Shown here one piece after another: positions 26,071 to 32,712 of a DNA stretch of 32,712 bases. The notes under the pieces were generated by a model. That model was not told the DNA's origin. It saw only the letters and a list, made by a program, of their open reading frames with translations, and ran no database searches. The position numbers and the translations under genes are program-made. How positions within the stretch are numbered: the stretch's first letter is position 1; every line of letters starts with the position of its first letter. The stretch comes from Gallionellaceae bacterium (lineage in GTDB: Bacteria; Pseudomonadota; Gammaproteobacteria; Burkholderiales; Gallionellaceae), in NCBI GenBank assembly GCA_009773615.1, contig WSYA01000024.1, positions 1 to 32,712 on the forward strand, read 5' to 3'.

Positions 26071-26481
26071 TTATTTTTCGGAAGGAGTCTCGCGCTTGGT
26101 GGCCGCGCTGATTGCGCTGGCTTCCATCACTGCCGTCGCCATCACGGCGACCAGCGTGGGCAGCAGCGCGATGCGGGTGAGCACGGTCCACAAGATGTGA
26201 CCCATGTTCGCGTCGCGCGCGTTGAGGCTTAGCATCCAGGCGATGAAGATCAATCCTGCTGAAACCGCATATCCCGCCAGCAACCCAATCCCGTGCTTGT
26301 AAGCGGTTTTCCAGCGCGCGGCGACGAAGCTGCTGGAGATGTTTTTGCCGCGCAGAAAAATGTAGGCGATAAGTGCGCCCGAGCATAGCAGCGGAACAAG
26401 CAGTCCCGGCATGCCGAGGCCAAGCACGATCACCGCCGGGGTCATCAGCAAATCAAATATGAATAAGCCGGAGATGAACAA
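26071..26481 (-). CDS. Small multi-helix membrane protein, start uncertain
   Basis: The conserved-looking part is a hydrophobic protein of about 125-137 residues with four likely membrane helices. They begin around LFISGLFIFDLLMTPAVIVL, LLVPLLCSGALIAYIF, GIGLLAGYAVSAGLIFIAWM and ILWTVLTRIALLPTLVAVMA. The tail is basic (SAATKRETPSEK). I do not recognise a family. The start is unresolved: a TTG at 26481, an ATG at 26445 that would cut the first helix, or a long extension to an ATG at 26631 that runs inside the upstream gene and looks like out-of-frame translation. An ATG at 26521, four bases after the upstream stop, is one base out of frame. It probably forms an operon with the BPSS1780-type gene. 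Confidence 0.55.
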   Translation of the reverse strand: MFISGLFIFDLLMTPAVIVLGLGMPGLLVPLLCSGALIAYIFLRGKNISSSFVAARWKTAYKHGIGLLAGYAVSAGLIFIAWMLSLNARDANMGHILWTVLTRIALLPTLVAVMATAVMEASAISAATKRETPSEK

Positions 26482-26524
26482 GTTGTGCGGAATCTGCGCC
26501 TGCTTGACTTCCGCGTCGCATATT

Positions 26525-27310
26525 TTACTGGCTATCTTTGGGGGCTTCCTGTTCCGGCGCGGTGACTGCGTCGGTTGCGGTCGGGGCGACGGTCTCTTCC
26601 GCTGTGGGGAAGATGCCGCGATAGGCGGCATAGATCGAGGTGATCATGATGGGCAGCAGGATGAACCAGCCCAGCATCATCGGCAGCGAAGCGGCGATCG
26701 CGAACAGCAGCATCATCGCGCCGTAAACCGCAAGCGGTATGAGGTTGCGCCAACAGCTGCGCAGGCTGGCTTTGAGCGCGGCAATCGGCGAAAGTTTGTT
26801 GAAAGTCACCAGCATCGGCGCGAATTGGGTTGCCATCAGCAGCACGCTGAACAGGGTAAAGCCGAGCAGAATGGCGAAACCCGCACCCGTTGTCGCCTGA
26901 GCGATCACGGCGGGGTCTTCTGCCGGGGAGTTGTTCATCAGGATGTCCACCAGTGCCGCGCCGCCCGTCAGCATCATCACACCGAAGATCAGCAATTGTC
27001 CGACCAGATTGAGCCCGCCGAGCGCCACGAGTTGATGCGTGTTGCGCTGGAATCCGGCGAACAGATGCGCGAGTTCCAACTCTTCGTCGTGTTCCAAAGC
27101 ATGGCAGCCCCACAGCAGGCCGGAAAAAATCACCGGAAAAAGCAGGGTGGCGAGCGGGTCGCCAACGACGGGGATGCTGGCGATGACGATCACACCGATG
27201 ATGGCGATGGCGGTAAGAACCACCCACAGGATCGGGCTTTTCTTGAACAGGTAGATGCCCTGTTTGATCCATAGCCAGCCGGATCCTGCACCAAGTTTCT
27301 TTGCTTCCAT
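26525..27310 (-). CDS. BPSS1780-type membrane protein
   Basis: A 261-residue integral membrane protein with the opening LGAGSGWLWIKQGIYLFKKSP, an amphipathic segment typical of the BPSS1780 family. Six likely helices follow: near residues 28-50, 55-70, 98-122, 145-165, 192-210 and 212-230. The middle contains LNLVGQLLIFGVMMLTGGAAL, quoted in part as LVGQLLIFGVMMLTGG. The C-terminal 30 residues are Ala/Thr/Glu-rich and probably cytoplasmic. No function is established for the family. The ATG at 27310 has AGGA eight bases upstream. It follows thrB by 14 bases on the same strand and precedes the small membrane protein. Confidence 0.82.
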   Translation of the reverse strand: MEAKKLGAGSGWLWIKQGIYLFKKSPILWVVLTAIAIIGVIVIASIPVVGDPLATLLFPVIFSGLLWGCHALEHDEELELAHLFAGFQRNTHQLVALGGLNLVGQLLIFGVMMLTGGAALVDILMNNSPAEDPAVIAQATTGAGFAILLGFTLFSVLLMATQFAPMLVTFNKLSPIAALKASLRSCWRNLIPLAVYGAMMLLFAIAASLPMMLGWFILLPIMITSIYAAYRGIFPTAEETVAPTATDAVTAPEQEAPKDSQ

Positions 27311-27324
27311 TTGTTTATCCTGAT

Positions 27325-28269
27325 TTATAGCCAGATCGTGTTAGGGCCTGTAGTGATGTGTCGCTGAAGTATGTTTTTGAATTGCTCGGGGTTGTGCGCG
27401 TTCACGATCTCACCTTCGCGCGGCAGATGTAGATCAAACAAGCGCGATATCCAGAAACGCAGCGCGGCTACGCGCAAAGCGGTCGGCCAGCTTGCCGCTT
27501 CCTGAGCGGTGAACGGGCGCGCAGCGTGATAAGCCCGCAGAAATGCGTGGGTGCGCCGGCTGTCCAGCACGCCTTCCGCATCGACACACCAATCGTTCAC
27601 TGTGATGGCGACATCGTAGAGCAGGCAGTCGTTGCAGGCGAAATAAAAATCGATCAGGCCGCCCACGCGCTCGCCGTCGAGCAGCACATTATCGCGGAAC
27701 AGGTCGCCATGAATCACGCCGCGCGGTAGCGCGTCGAGCGCATGTTGTGCGTGGTAGGCGACCTCGGCATCCAGCAGGGCGGCATCTTCGGCGCATAGAA
27801 ACTTCGACATCTGTTGCGCGGTGGCGGCGCGCCATGCCGTGCCGCGCGGATTGGGCATCGCATCGCCGAAGCTGTGTCCGGCGCTGTGCATCTGCCCGAG
27901 CATGGCGCCGACGGCGGCGCAATTTTCAGCAGTGGGTTGCGTAACCGACTTGCCGGGCAAGCGGCTCACGATGCAGGCGGGTTTGCCGTTCAATGTGCCG
28001 AGAAAGAGGTTGCTATTGTCGGCGACCGGGCTGGGGCAGGGAATGCCGTGGCGCGCGAGATGTGCCATCAGGTTGAGATAGAACGGCAGTTCGTCGGCAG
28101 TGAGTTTTTCGAACAGCGTGAGCACGAAGCGCCCGTTGCTGGTGGTGACGAAGTAGTTGGTATTTTCGATGCCCGAAGCGATGCCCTGCAATTCGAGCAA
28201 CGTGCCGAGCGAATAGTTGTTGAGCCAAGCGGTGATGTCCGCTTCGGTGACGCGAGTAAATACTGCCAT
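27325..28269 (-). CDS. thrB: Homoserine kinase (ThrB, choline-kinase-like fold)
   Basis: A 314-residue kinase that phosphorylates L-homoserine, the step before threonine synthase. It is the ThrB2 type with an aminoglycoside-phosphotransferase fold, not the GHMP-kinase type of E. coli. Visible blocks are MAVFTRVTEADITAWLNNY, the ATP-binding GIASGIENTNYFVTT, the catalytic loop GVIHGDLFRDNVLLDG near 184-199, and GLIDFYFACNDCLLYDVAI, whose Asp binds metal. The same gene next to a DUF2782 gene and polA is a recurring order in Pseudomonas and betaproteobacteria, which supports the call. It starts at the ATG at 28269, 13 bases after the DUF2782 gene. Confidence 0.95.
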   Translation of the reverse strand: MAVFTRVTEADITAWLNNYSLGTLLELQGIASGIENTNYFVTTSNGRFVLTLFEKLTADELPFYLNLMAHLARHGIPCPSPVADNSNLFLGTLNGKPACIVSRLPGKSVTQPTAENCAAVGAMLGQMHSAGHSFGDAMPNPRGTAWRAATAQQMSKFLCAEDAALLDAEVAYHAQHALDALPRGVIHGDLFRDNVLLDGERVGGLIDFYFACNDCLLYDVAITVNDWCVDAEGVLDSRRTHAFLRAYHAARPFTAQEAASWPTALRVAALRFWISRLFDLHLPREGEIVNAHNPEQFKNILQRHITTGPNTIWL

Positions 28270-28282
28270 GCCGTTGCCTATA

Positions 28283-28606
28283 TCAGAATTTGTGGATGAT
28301 CCAGGTCGGCACGCGCAGGCCGGAATCTAGGCTTTCCTGACGCGCGAATTTACCGTCGCCTCTATCGTCTATCAGGTAGTAAGGCTTGCCGTGTTTGGGC
28401 GTGATCTTGATCATATACAGCTTGCCGTGAGAGCGGTATTCCTCGACGATTTGCTCGGTCTGCTTGGTGATGGTGACTTGCGGCTCATCCACTGCCTCGC
28501 TCTGGTCGAAAGCAGGCGGAGGGGGCGCCGATTTTACGGCTGGAGCTTGCTCCGCATAAGCGCCTGCGCTCAGGTAGGCAAGTAACAACAGGGTAATGGA
28601 ACGCAT
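28283..28606 (-). CDS. Periplasmic DUF2782 protein
   Basis: A 107-residue protein with a signal peptide (residues about 1-18, cleavage after AYA). A short Pro-rich linker is followed by the DUF2782 core: EPQVTITKQTEQIVEEYRSH quoted in part as PQVTITKQ and VEEYRSHGKLYMIKITP, then GKPYYLIDDRGDGKF and a C-terminal VPTWIIHKF. The family is small, exported and of unknown function. It is commonly found between polA and thrB, as here, which may mean only that they share a transcript. The start is the ATG at 28606 with a weak GGGAA upstream. Confidence 0.88.
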   Translation of the reverse strand: MRSITLLLLAYLSAGAYAEQAPAVKSAPPPPAFDQSEAVDEPQVTITKQTEQIVEEYRSHGKLYMIKITPKHGKPYYLIDDRGDGKFARQESLDSGLRVPTWIIHKF

Positions 28607-28676
28607 GGTGTGGATTCCCGAAGAATAAGTGCGCCTATTTTAACAGGCTGCGGGATGTTAGAAATTCAAAAAATCT

Positions 28677-28781
28677 TTTAACCGCAGATTTCGCAGATTG
28701 GCGGGGCAGTTAGCAATGAGTGCCGGGCGTCCAGTATGAGTCGATTTTAAAACTGCGTCGATCTGCGGATAACGGTTTTAA
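28677..28781. repeat. Imperfect inverted repeat between the LOG and DUF2782 genes
   Basis: CCGCAGATTTCGCAGATT (28682-28699) pairs imperfectly with AAACTGCGTCGATCTGCGG (28750-28768). AT-rich words TTTTAA lie at both outer ends, followed by an AACGGTTTTAAA tail on the right. Repeats of the form ACCGCAGAT..CGCAGAT are frequent between genes in environmental proteobacteria. The rest of the 180-base gap (28607-28786) shows no gene and no clear promoter. This is a fourth repeat type in the window. Confidence 0.6.
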
Positions 28782-28786
28782 ATTGC

Positions 28787-29503
28787 TTACAAATTCAACT
28801 GCATCTCGCGCTCCGAAGCGGAAGGCTCGAAGCCGCGCGTCTCGTAATGCTCGAAGATGGCGCTGACCACTTGTGCGGGCTCATCGATGATACGGATCAG
28901 ATCCAAGTCTTCTGCGCTGATCATTTTTTCTTCTAGCAGGCTGGACTTGAGCCATTCGAGCATGCCGCCCCAGAACTTGCTGCCCACCAGAATGATCGGC
29001 ATGCGCCGCGTCTTGCCGGTCTGCACCAGCGTTAGCGCCTCCATCAATTCGTCCAGCGTGCCGAAGCCGCCGGGCATCACCACATAAGCGCTGGCGAACT
29101 TCACGAACATCACTTTGCGCGTGAAGAAGTGCTGGAAAGTCTGGCTGATGTTCTGGTAGGGGTTGTTGTGCTGTTCGTGCGGCAGCTGGATGTTCAAGCC
29201 GACGCTGGGCGATTTGCCGTAGAAAGCGCCTTTGTTGGCCGCTTCCATAATGCCGGGGCCGCCGCCCGAGATCACCGAAAATCCGGCATCGGAAAGCATG
29301 CGCGATATTTCTTCGGTGAGCTTGTAATAGGGGTGGTCGTGCGGTGTGCGCGCGCTGCCGAAGATGCTCACGGCAGGCTGAATGTCTTGCAGGCGTTCGG
29401 TGGCGGAGACGAATTCTGACATAATGCCGAACACGCGCCATGCCTCCTTCGACTGGGTCAACTCGGGTAAATGCGAGTGAGGTATTTTGGATTGGCTGTT
29501 CAT
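28787..29503 (-). CDS. LOG-family (TIGR00730) nucleotide phosphoribohydrolase
   Basis: A 238-residue Rossmann-like protein of the LONELY GUY family. The two signatures are ISGGGPGIMEAANKGAFYG near residues 78-96 and MPGGFGTLDELMEALTLVQT near 142-161, the PGGxGTxxE motif that forms the active site. Members cleave the N-glycosidic bond of nucleoside 5'-monophosphates. In plants and some bacteria this releases cytokinin bases, while in many bacteria the substrate is AMP or unknown. The ATG at 29503 diverges from polA with only 20 bases between the starts. Its downstream side is separated from the DUF2782 gene by 180 bases containing a repeat, so it is probably a separate transcript. Confidence 0.92.
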   Translation of the reverse strand: MNSQSKIPHSHLPELTQSKEAWRVFGIMSEFVSATERLQDIQPAVSIFGSARTPHDHPYYKLTEEISRMLSDAGFSVISGGGPGIMEAANKGAFYGKSPSVGLNIQLPHEQHNNPYQNISQTFQHFFTRKVMFVKFASAYVVMPGGFGTLDELMEALTLVQTGKTRRMPIILVGSKFWGGMLEWLKSSLLEEKMISAEDLDLIRIIDEPAQVVSAIFEHYETRGFEPSASEREMQLNL

Positions 29504-29523
29504 CTCAAACTCTCAAAAAAATA

Positions 29524-32268
29524 ATGAAAACACTGCTGTTAGTCGATGGCTCATCTTACCTGTATCGCGCATTCCATGCGATGCCCGATTTGCGCAGCCC
29601 TACAGGTCTGCCGACCGGCGCCATACAAGGCGTGCTCAACATGCTGCGGCGTTTGCAGAAAGACTACCCGGCGGATTATAGCGCCTGCGTATTCGACGCC
29701 AAAGGCAAAACCTTCCGCGACGACTGGTATCCCGAATACAAAGCGCACCGCCCTTCCATGCCCGACGACCTGCGCGCGCAGATCGAGCCGCTGCACGAAG
29801 CAGTGGCCGCCTACGGCTGGAACATCCTGATGATAGACGGCGTGGAAGCCGACGATGTGATCGGTACGCTGGCGCAGCAAGCCACGCAAGGCGGCGCACG
29901 CTGCATCGTTTCCACTGGCGACAAAGACCTCACGCAACTGGTGAACTCCCAAGTGCAACTCATTAACACCATGAGCAACGAAACGTTGGATGAGGCGGGC
30001 GTGCTGGCGAAGTTCGGCGTGCCGCCCGAGCGCATCGTGGATTATCTGACGCTAGTCGGCGACACCGTGGATAACGTGCCCGGCGTTACCAAGTGTGGCC
30101 CCAAGACCGCCGTGAAATGGCTCACCCAATATGGCACACTGGACAATCTGGTGGCTCACGCGGGCGAAGTGGGCGGCGTGGTCGGCGAAAATCTGCGCGC
30201 CGCGCTGGACTGGCTGCCGCAAGGCCGCCGTTTGGTCACGGTGAAATGTGATGTCGAATTGCCCGTGCGCTTCGACCAGCTCGCCGCGCCAACGCAGGAC
30301 ACGGAAAAATTGCGCGGTCTGCTGGAACAGTTTGGTTTCAAGAGCTGGTTGCGGGAACTGGGCGGTAGGCAGCAGCAAGAAAGCGCGAGCGCACCAGCAC
30401 AACAAGCATCTCTCCTGCCGCAGCGTGAAGCAGCGCCACAAGTATCCGGCGAACTTTTCAGCAACGACACCTCAAACTACAAAGCCATCCTCACCGATGC
30501 CCAACTCGACGCATGGATAGAGAAAATCATGCACGCCCCGCTGGTGAGCATAGACACCGAGACCACCGGTCTCGATGTGATGAACGAGCAACTGGTCGGC
30601 ATTTCGTTTTCCATCGAAGCACATCACGCTGTTTATCTGCCACTCGCGCACCACTATCCCGGCGCGCCGGATCAGTTGAACCGCGAACACGCGCTGCAAA
30701 AACTCAAGCCCTGGCTGGAAAGCGCGCAGCATAAAAAGCTCGGCCAGAACCTCAAATACGACCAGCACATTTTCGCCAATCACGGCATCGCGCTGGCTGG
30801 CGTCGCAGAAGACACGCTGCTGCAATCCTATGTACTGGAAAGCCACAAGCCGCACGACATGGGCAATCTCGCGTTGCGCCATCTCGGCATGAACACCATC
30901 AGCTACGCCGAAGTGGTGGGTAAAGGCGCGAAGCAGATCGGCTTCGATCAGGTCGATCTCGACACTGCCACCAAATACGCCGCCGAGGATGCCGACATCA
31001 CTTTGCAATTGCACCAGACGCTGTCACCGCAATTGCTGAGCCGTTTGGCTTATGTGTATCGCGACATCGAGCTGCCTGCGCGCGAAGCGCTGTTCAAAAT
31101 GGAGCGCAACGGCGTGCTGATCGACAGCGGCAAGCTGTCGCGACAAAGCCACGAGCTGGGCGAGAAGTTGATGTCCATCGAAGCGCAGGCGTTCGAGGCG
31201 GCGAGGCAACCGTTCAACTTGAACTCGCCGAAACAGATTCAAGAAATCCTGTTCGATAAACTCGGCCTGCCAGTAAAAAAGAAAACGCCGAGCGGCACAC
31301 CCTCCACCGACGAAGAGGTGCTGCAAGAGTTGGCGCTGGATTACCCGCTGCCGAAGATTTTGCTTGAGCATCGCGGCATCGCAAAACTCAAATCCACCTA
31401 CACCGACAAGTTGCCCAAGATGGTGAATGTGAGAACAGGGCGCGTGCACACCAGTTACTCGCAAGCCGTGGCGGTAACGGGGCGCTTGGCCTCCAGCGAT
31501 CCCAACCTGCAAAACATTCCCGTGCGCAGCGCCGAAGGCCGCCGCATCCGCGAAGCCTTTATCGCGCCTGCGGGCAGCCGCATCGTCTCCGCCGACTATT
31601 CGCAAATCGAGCTGCGCATCATGGCGCACCTCTCCGGCGATGAAGGCCTGCTGCGCGCCTTTGCCAACGGCGAAGACATCCACCGCGCCACCGCCGCCGA
31701 AGTGTTCGGTGTGCCTCTCGATGGTGTGAGCAGCGAACAGCGCCGCTACGCCAAAGTCATCAACTTCGGCCTCATCTACGGCATGTCCGCCTACGGCCTC
31801 GCCAGCCAACTCAACATCGAAAACAGCGCCGCCAAGCAATACATCGACCTCTACTTCGCGCGTTACCCCGGCGTGAAACGCTACATGGACGACACGCGCG
31901 AACAGGCAAAACGCTTCGGCTACGTCGAGACATGGTTCGGGCGTCGCTTATGGCTACCCGAAATCAACGGCGCCAACGGCATGCGCCGCCAAGCCGCCGA
32001 ACGCGCCGCCATCAACGCCCCGATGCAAGGCACAGCGGCGGATTTGATTAAGCTCGCGATGGTCAAAGTGCAGGACTGGCTGGAGCAGGAAAAACTACAA
32101 ACCAAACTCATCATGCAGGTGCACGATGAATTGGTGCTGGAAGTGCCGTTAGAGGAATTGGCGTTAGTGAAAGAGAAAGTGCGCGAGCTGATGTGCAATG
32201 TGGCCGAGCTGAAAGTGCCGCTGGAAGTGGGAATAGGTGAGGGGGCGAATTGGGATGAGGCGCATTAA
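29524..32268 (+). CDS. polA: DNA polymerase I
   Basis: A 914-residue three-domain repair polymerase that removes RNA primers and fills gaps. The N-terminal 5'-3' nuclease domain begins MKTLLLVDGSSYLYRAFHAM and includes GVEADDVIGTLA. The 3'-5' exonuclease domain keeps its acidic residues in SIDTETTGLD near 342-351 and in the TKYAAEDADITLQL block, so proofreading is probably active. The polymerase domain has motif A SADYSQIELRIMAHL near 688, motif B RRYAKVINFGLIYGMSAYG near 740 and motif C IMQVHDELVLEVP near 864. The frame is open upstream to 29440, but those codons lie inside the divergent LOG gene; the ATG at 29524 matches the family. No Shine-Dalgarno sequence is visible in the A-rich leader. 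Confidence 0.97.
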   Translation: MKTLLLVDGSSYLYRAFHAMPDLRSPTGLPTGAIQGVLNMLRRLQKDYPADYSACVFDAKGKTFRDDWYPEYKAHRPSMPDDLRAQIEPLHEAVAAYGWNILMIDGVEADDVIGTLAQQATQGGARCIVSTGDKDLTQLVNSQVQLINTMSNETLDEAGVLAKFGVPPERIVDYLTLVGDTVDNVPGVTKCGPKTAVKWLTQYGTLDNLVAHAGEVGGVVGENLRAALDWLPQGRRLVTVKCDVELPVRFDQLAAPTQDTEKLRGLLEQFGFKSWLRELGGRQQQESASAPAQQASLLPQREAAPQVSGELFSNDTSNYKAILTDAQLDAWIEKIMHAPLVSIDTETTGLDVMNEQLVGISFSIEAHHAVYLPLAHHYPGAPDQLNREHALQKLKPWLESAQHKKLGQNLKYDQHIFANHGIALAGVAEDTLLQSYVLESHKPHDMGNLALRHLGMNTISYAEVVGKGAKQIGFDQVDLDTATKYAAEDADITLQLHQTLSPQLLSRLAYVYRDIELPAREALFKMERNGVLIDSGKLSRQSHELGEKLMSIEAQAFEAARQPFNLNSPKQIQEILFDKLGLPVKKKTPSGTPSTDEEVLQELALDYPLPKILLEHRGIAKLKSTYTDKLPKMVNVRTGRVHTSYSQAVAVTGRLASSDPNLQNIPVRSAEGRRIREAFIAPAGSRIVSADYSQIELRIMAHLSGDEGLLRAFANGEDIHRATAAEVFGVPLDGVSSEQRRYAKVINFGLIYGMSAYGLASQLNIENSAAKQYIDLYFARYPGVKRYMDDTREQAKRFGYVETWFGRRLWLPEINGANGMRRQAAERAAINAPMQGTAADLIKLAMVKVQDWLEQEKLQTKLIMQVHDELVLEVPLEELALVKEKVRELMCNVAELKVPLEVGIGEGANWDEAH

Positions 32269-32291
32269 CCTCACCTGAATTGGTGTGTTGG

Positions 32292-32712
32292 TTAAAGCGC
32301 TAACCCGTGCTGTTTGTTGCGTACAATTTCATCTAGGGCTGCGTAGATGTTTCGCCGCCGATAGGTATTCATCTCGATAGCGCGTGACTGTCCATCTATT
32401 CTTGCGATGACACTCCCTCCTTGTTCTGCATTGCCATCTTTTAGCATTCGCCCTGTTAGGCCAGAAAAATTTTCATGGGATTGAGGGTAGAGAGGCATCA
32501 TGGATGAGTCAAATCCCTGTTCACTGATTGCCTGCTTTATGGTGATAAATTCATCTAGATCGCGAAGCGTTGGAACGGCATCAACAATTTCGGCGATTAC
32601 AACATCATGCGCATGTGAGCTAAGTGACATTTCGTGGAGGTTTTTTGCCTCTTTTTCGTGCCAAATGTTCTGCCACCAAGACCCGTTTCCGATCTTTCGA
32701 AAGCCCTCTGTG
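32292..32712 (-). CDS. Unrecognised protein, C-terminal part (runs off the right edge)
   Basis: The frame reads from the right edge without a stop to a TAA at 32292, giving at least 139 residues. An ATG at 32630 would give 112 residues, but the 27 codons before it are also open and protein-like (SWWQNIWHEKEAKN), and no ribosome site precedes that ATG. The true start is therefore probably outside the window. The protein is soluble, acidic in the middle (VDAVPTLRDLDEFITIKQAI) and basic near the end (MNTYRRRNIYAALDEIV). I do not recognise a family or motif. It is convergent with polA and more AT-rich than it, which could mark the edge of an accessory region. Confidence 0.55.
   Translation of the reverse strand, partial: TEGFRKIGNGSWWQNIWHEKEAKNLHEMSLSSHAHDVVIAEIVDAVPTLRDLDEFITIKQAISEQGFDSSMMPLYPQSHENFSGLTGRMLKDGNAEQGGSVIARIDGQSRAIEMNTYRRRNIYAALDEIVRNKQHGLAL

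Noticed and set aside
26411..27274. A 287-codon plus-strand frame across the BPSS1780-type gene
   Set aside because: The product is rich in His, Gln, Asp and Gly in the pattern expected from reading a membrane-protein gene backwards; no domain is seen.

Overview
The window looks like a stretch of chromosome from a betaproteobacterium, probably in or near the Nitrosomonadales/Gallionellaceae. This is inferred from gene content and order, not from a database match. Supporting signs are the leuS-lptE-holA-cutA-dsbD block running into aroQ-accB-accC-prmA and a DUF3426 protein, the polA/DUF2782/thrB neighbourhood, a proteobacterial-type phosphoribulokinase that suggests Calvin-cycle autotrophy, and a tandem glycine riboswitch ahead of gcvT.

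Left edge (1-2111, minus strand). The first 52 bases hold the start of an IS30-like transposase gene cut by the window edge. Next come a SAM-dependent methyltransferase and an O-antigen-ligase-type membrane protein. This part is visibly more AT-rich than the rest and looks like the end of a surface-polysaccharide region.

Left-centre (2187-10767). apaH is on the plus strand. The rest is on the minus strand: a fructosamine-kinase family protein, a PfkB-family sugar/nucleoside kinase, and a gcvT-gcvH-gcvP-tpx-dgkA run. A sigma70-like promoter, a two-aptamer glycine riboswitch and an intrinsic terminator precede gcvT. The three gaps between gcvT, gcvH, gcvP and tpx each carry a different palindromic repeat.

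Centre (10768-21523, minus strand). A dense series of housekeeping genes runs leuS, lptE, holA, cutA, dsbD, a DUF202 protein, aroQ, accB, accC, prmA and a zinc-ribbon/DUF3426 protein. Several pairs overlap stop-to-start. The functions are leucyl-tRNA charging, LPS transport, replication, periplasmic thiol reduction, shikimate synthesis, fatty-acid initiation and ribosomal-protein methylation.

Right (21592-32712). The plus strand carries a FecR+SPOR periplasmic protein, a single phosphoribulokinase gene with its own promoter and terminator, uvrD and an AhpD-like protein. The minus strand carries two membrane proteins, thrB, a DUF2782 protein and a LOG-family hydrolase. polA diverges from the LOG gene, and an unrecognised ORF runs off the right edge.

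No CRISPR array, toxin-antitoxin pair, phage module or recognisable new defence system is visible. The points most worth a second look are the repeat-rich gcv operon with its riboswitch, the IS30 end, the isolated phosphoribulokinase gene, the FecR-SPOR fusion, the membrane-protein gene at 26071 with an unresolved start, and the unknown ORF at the right edge.
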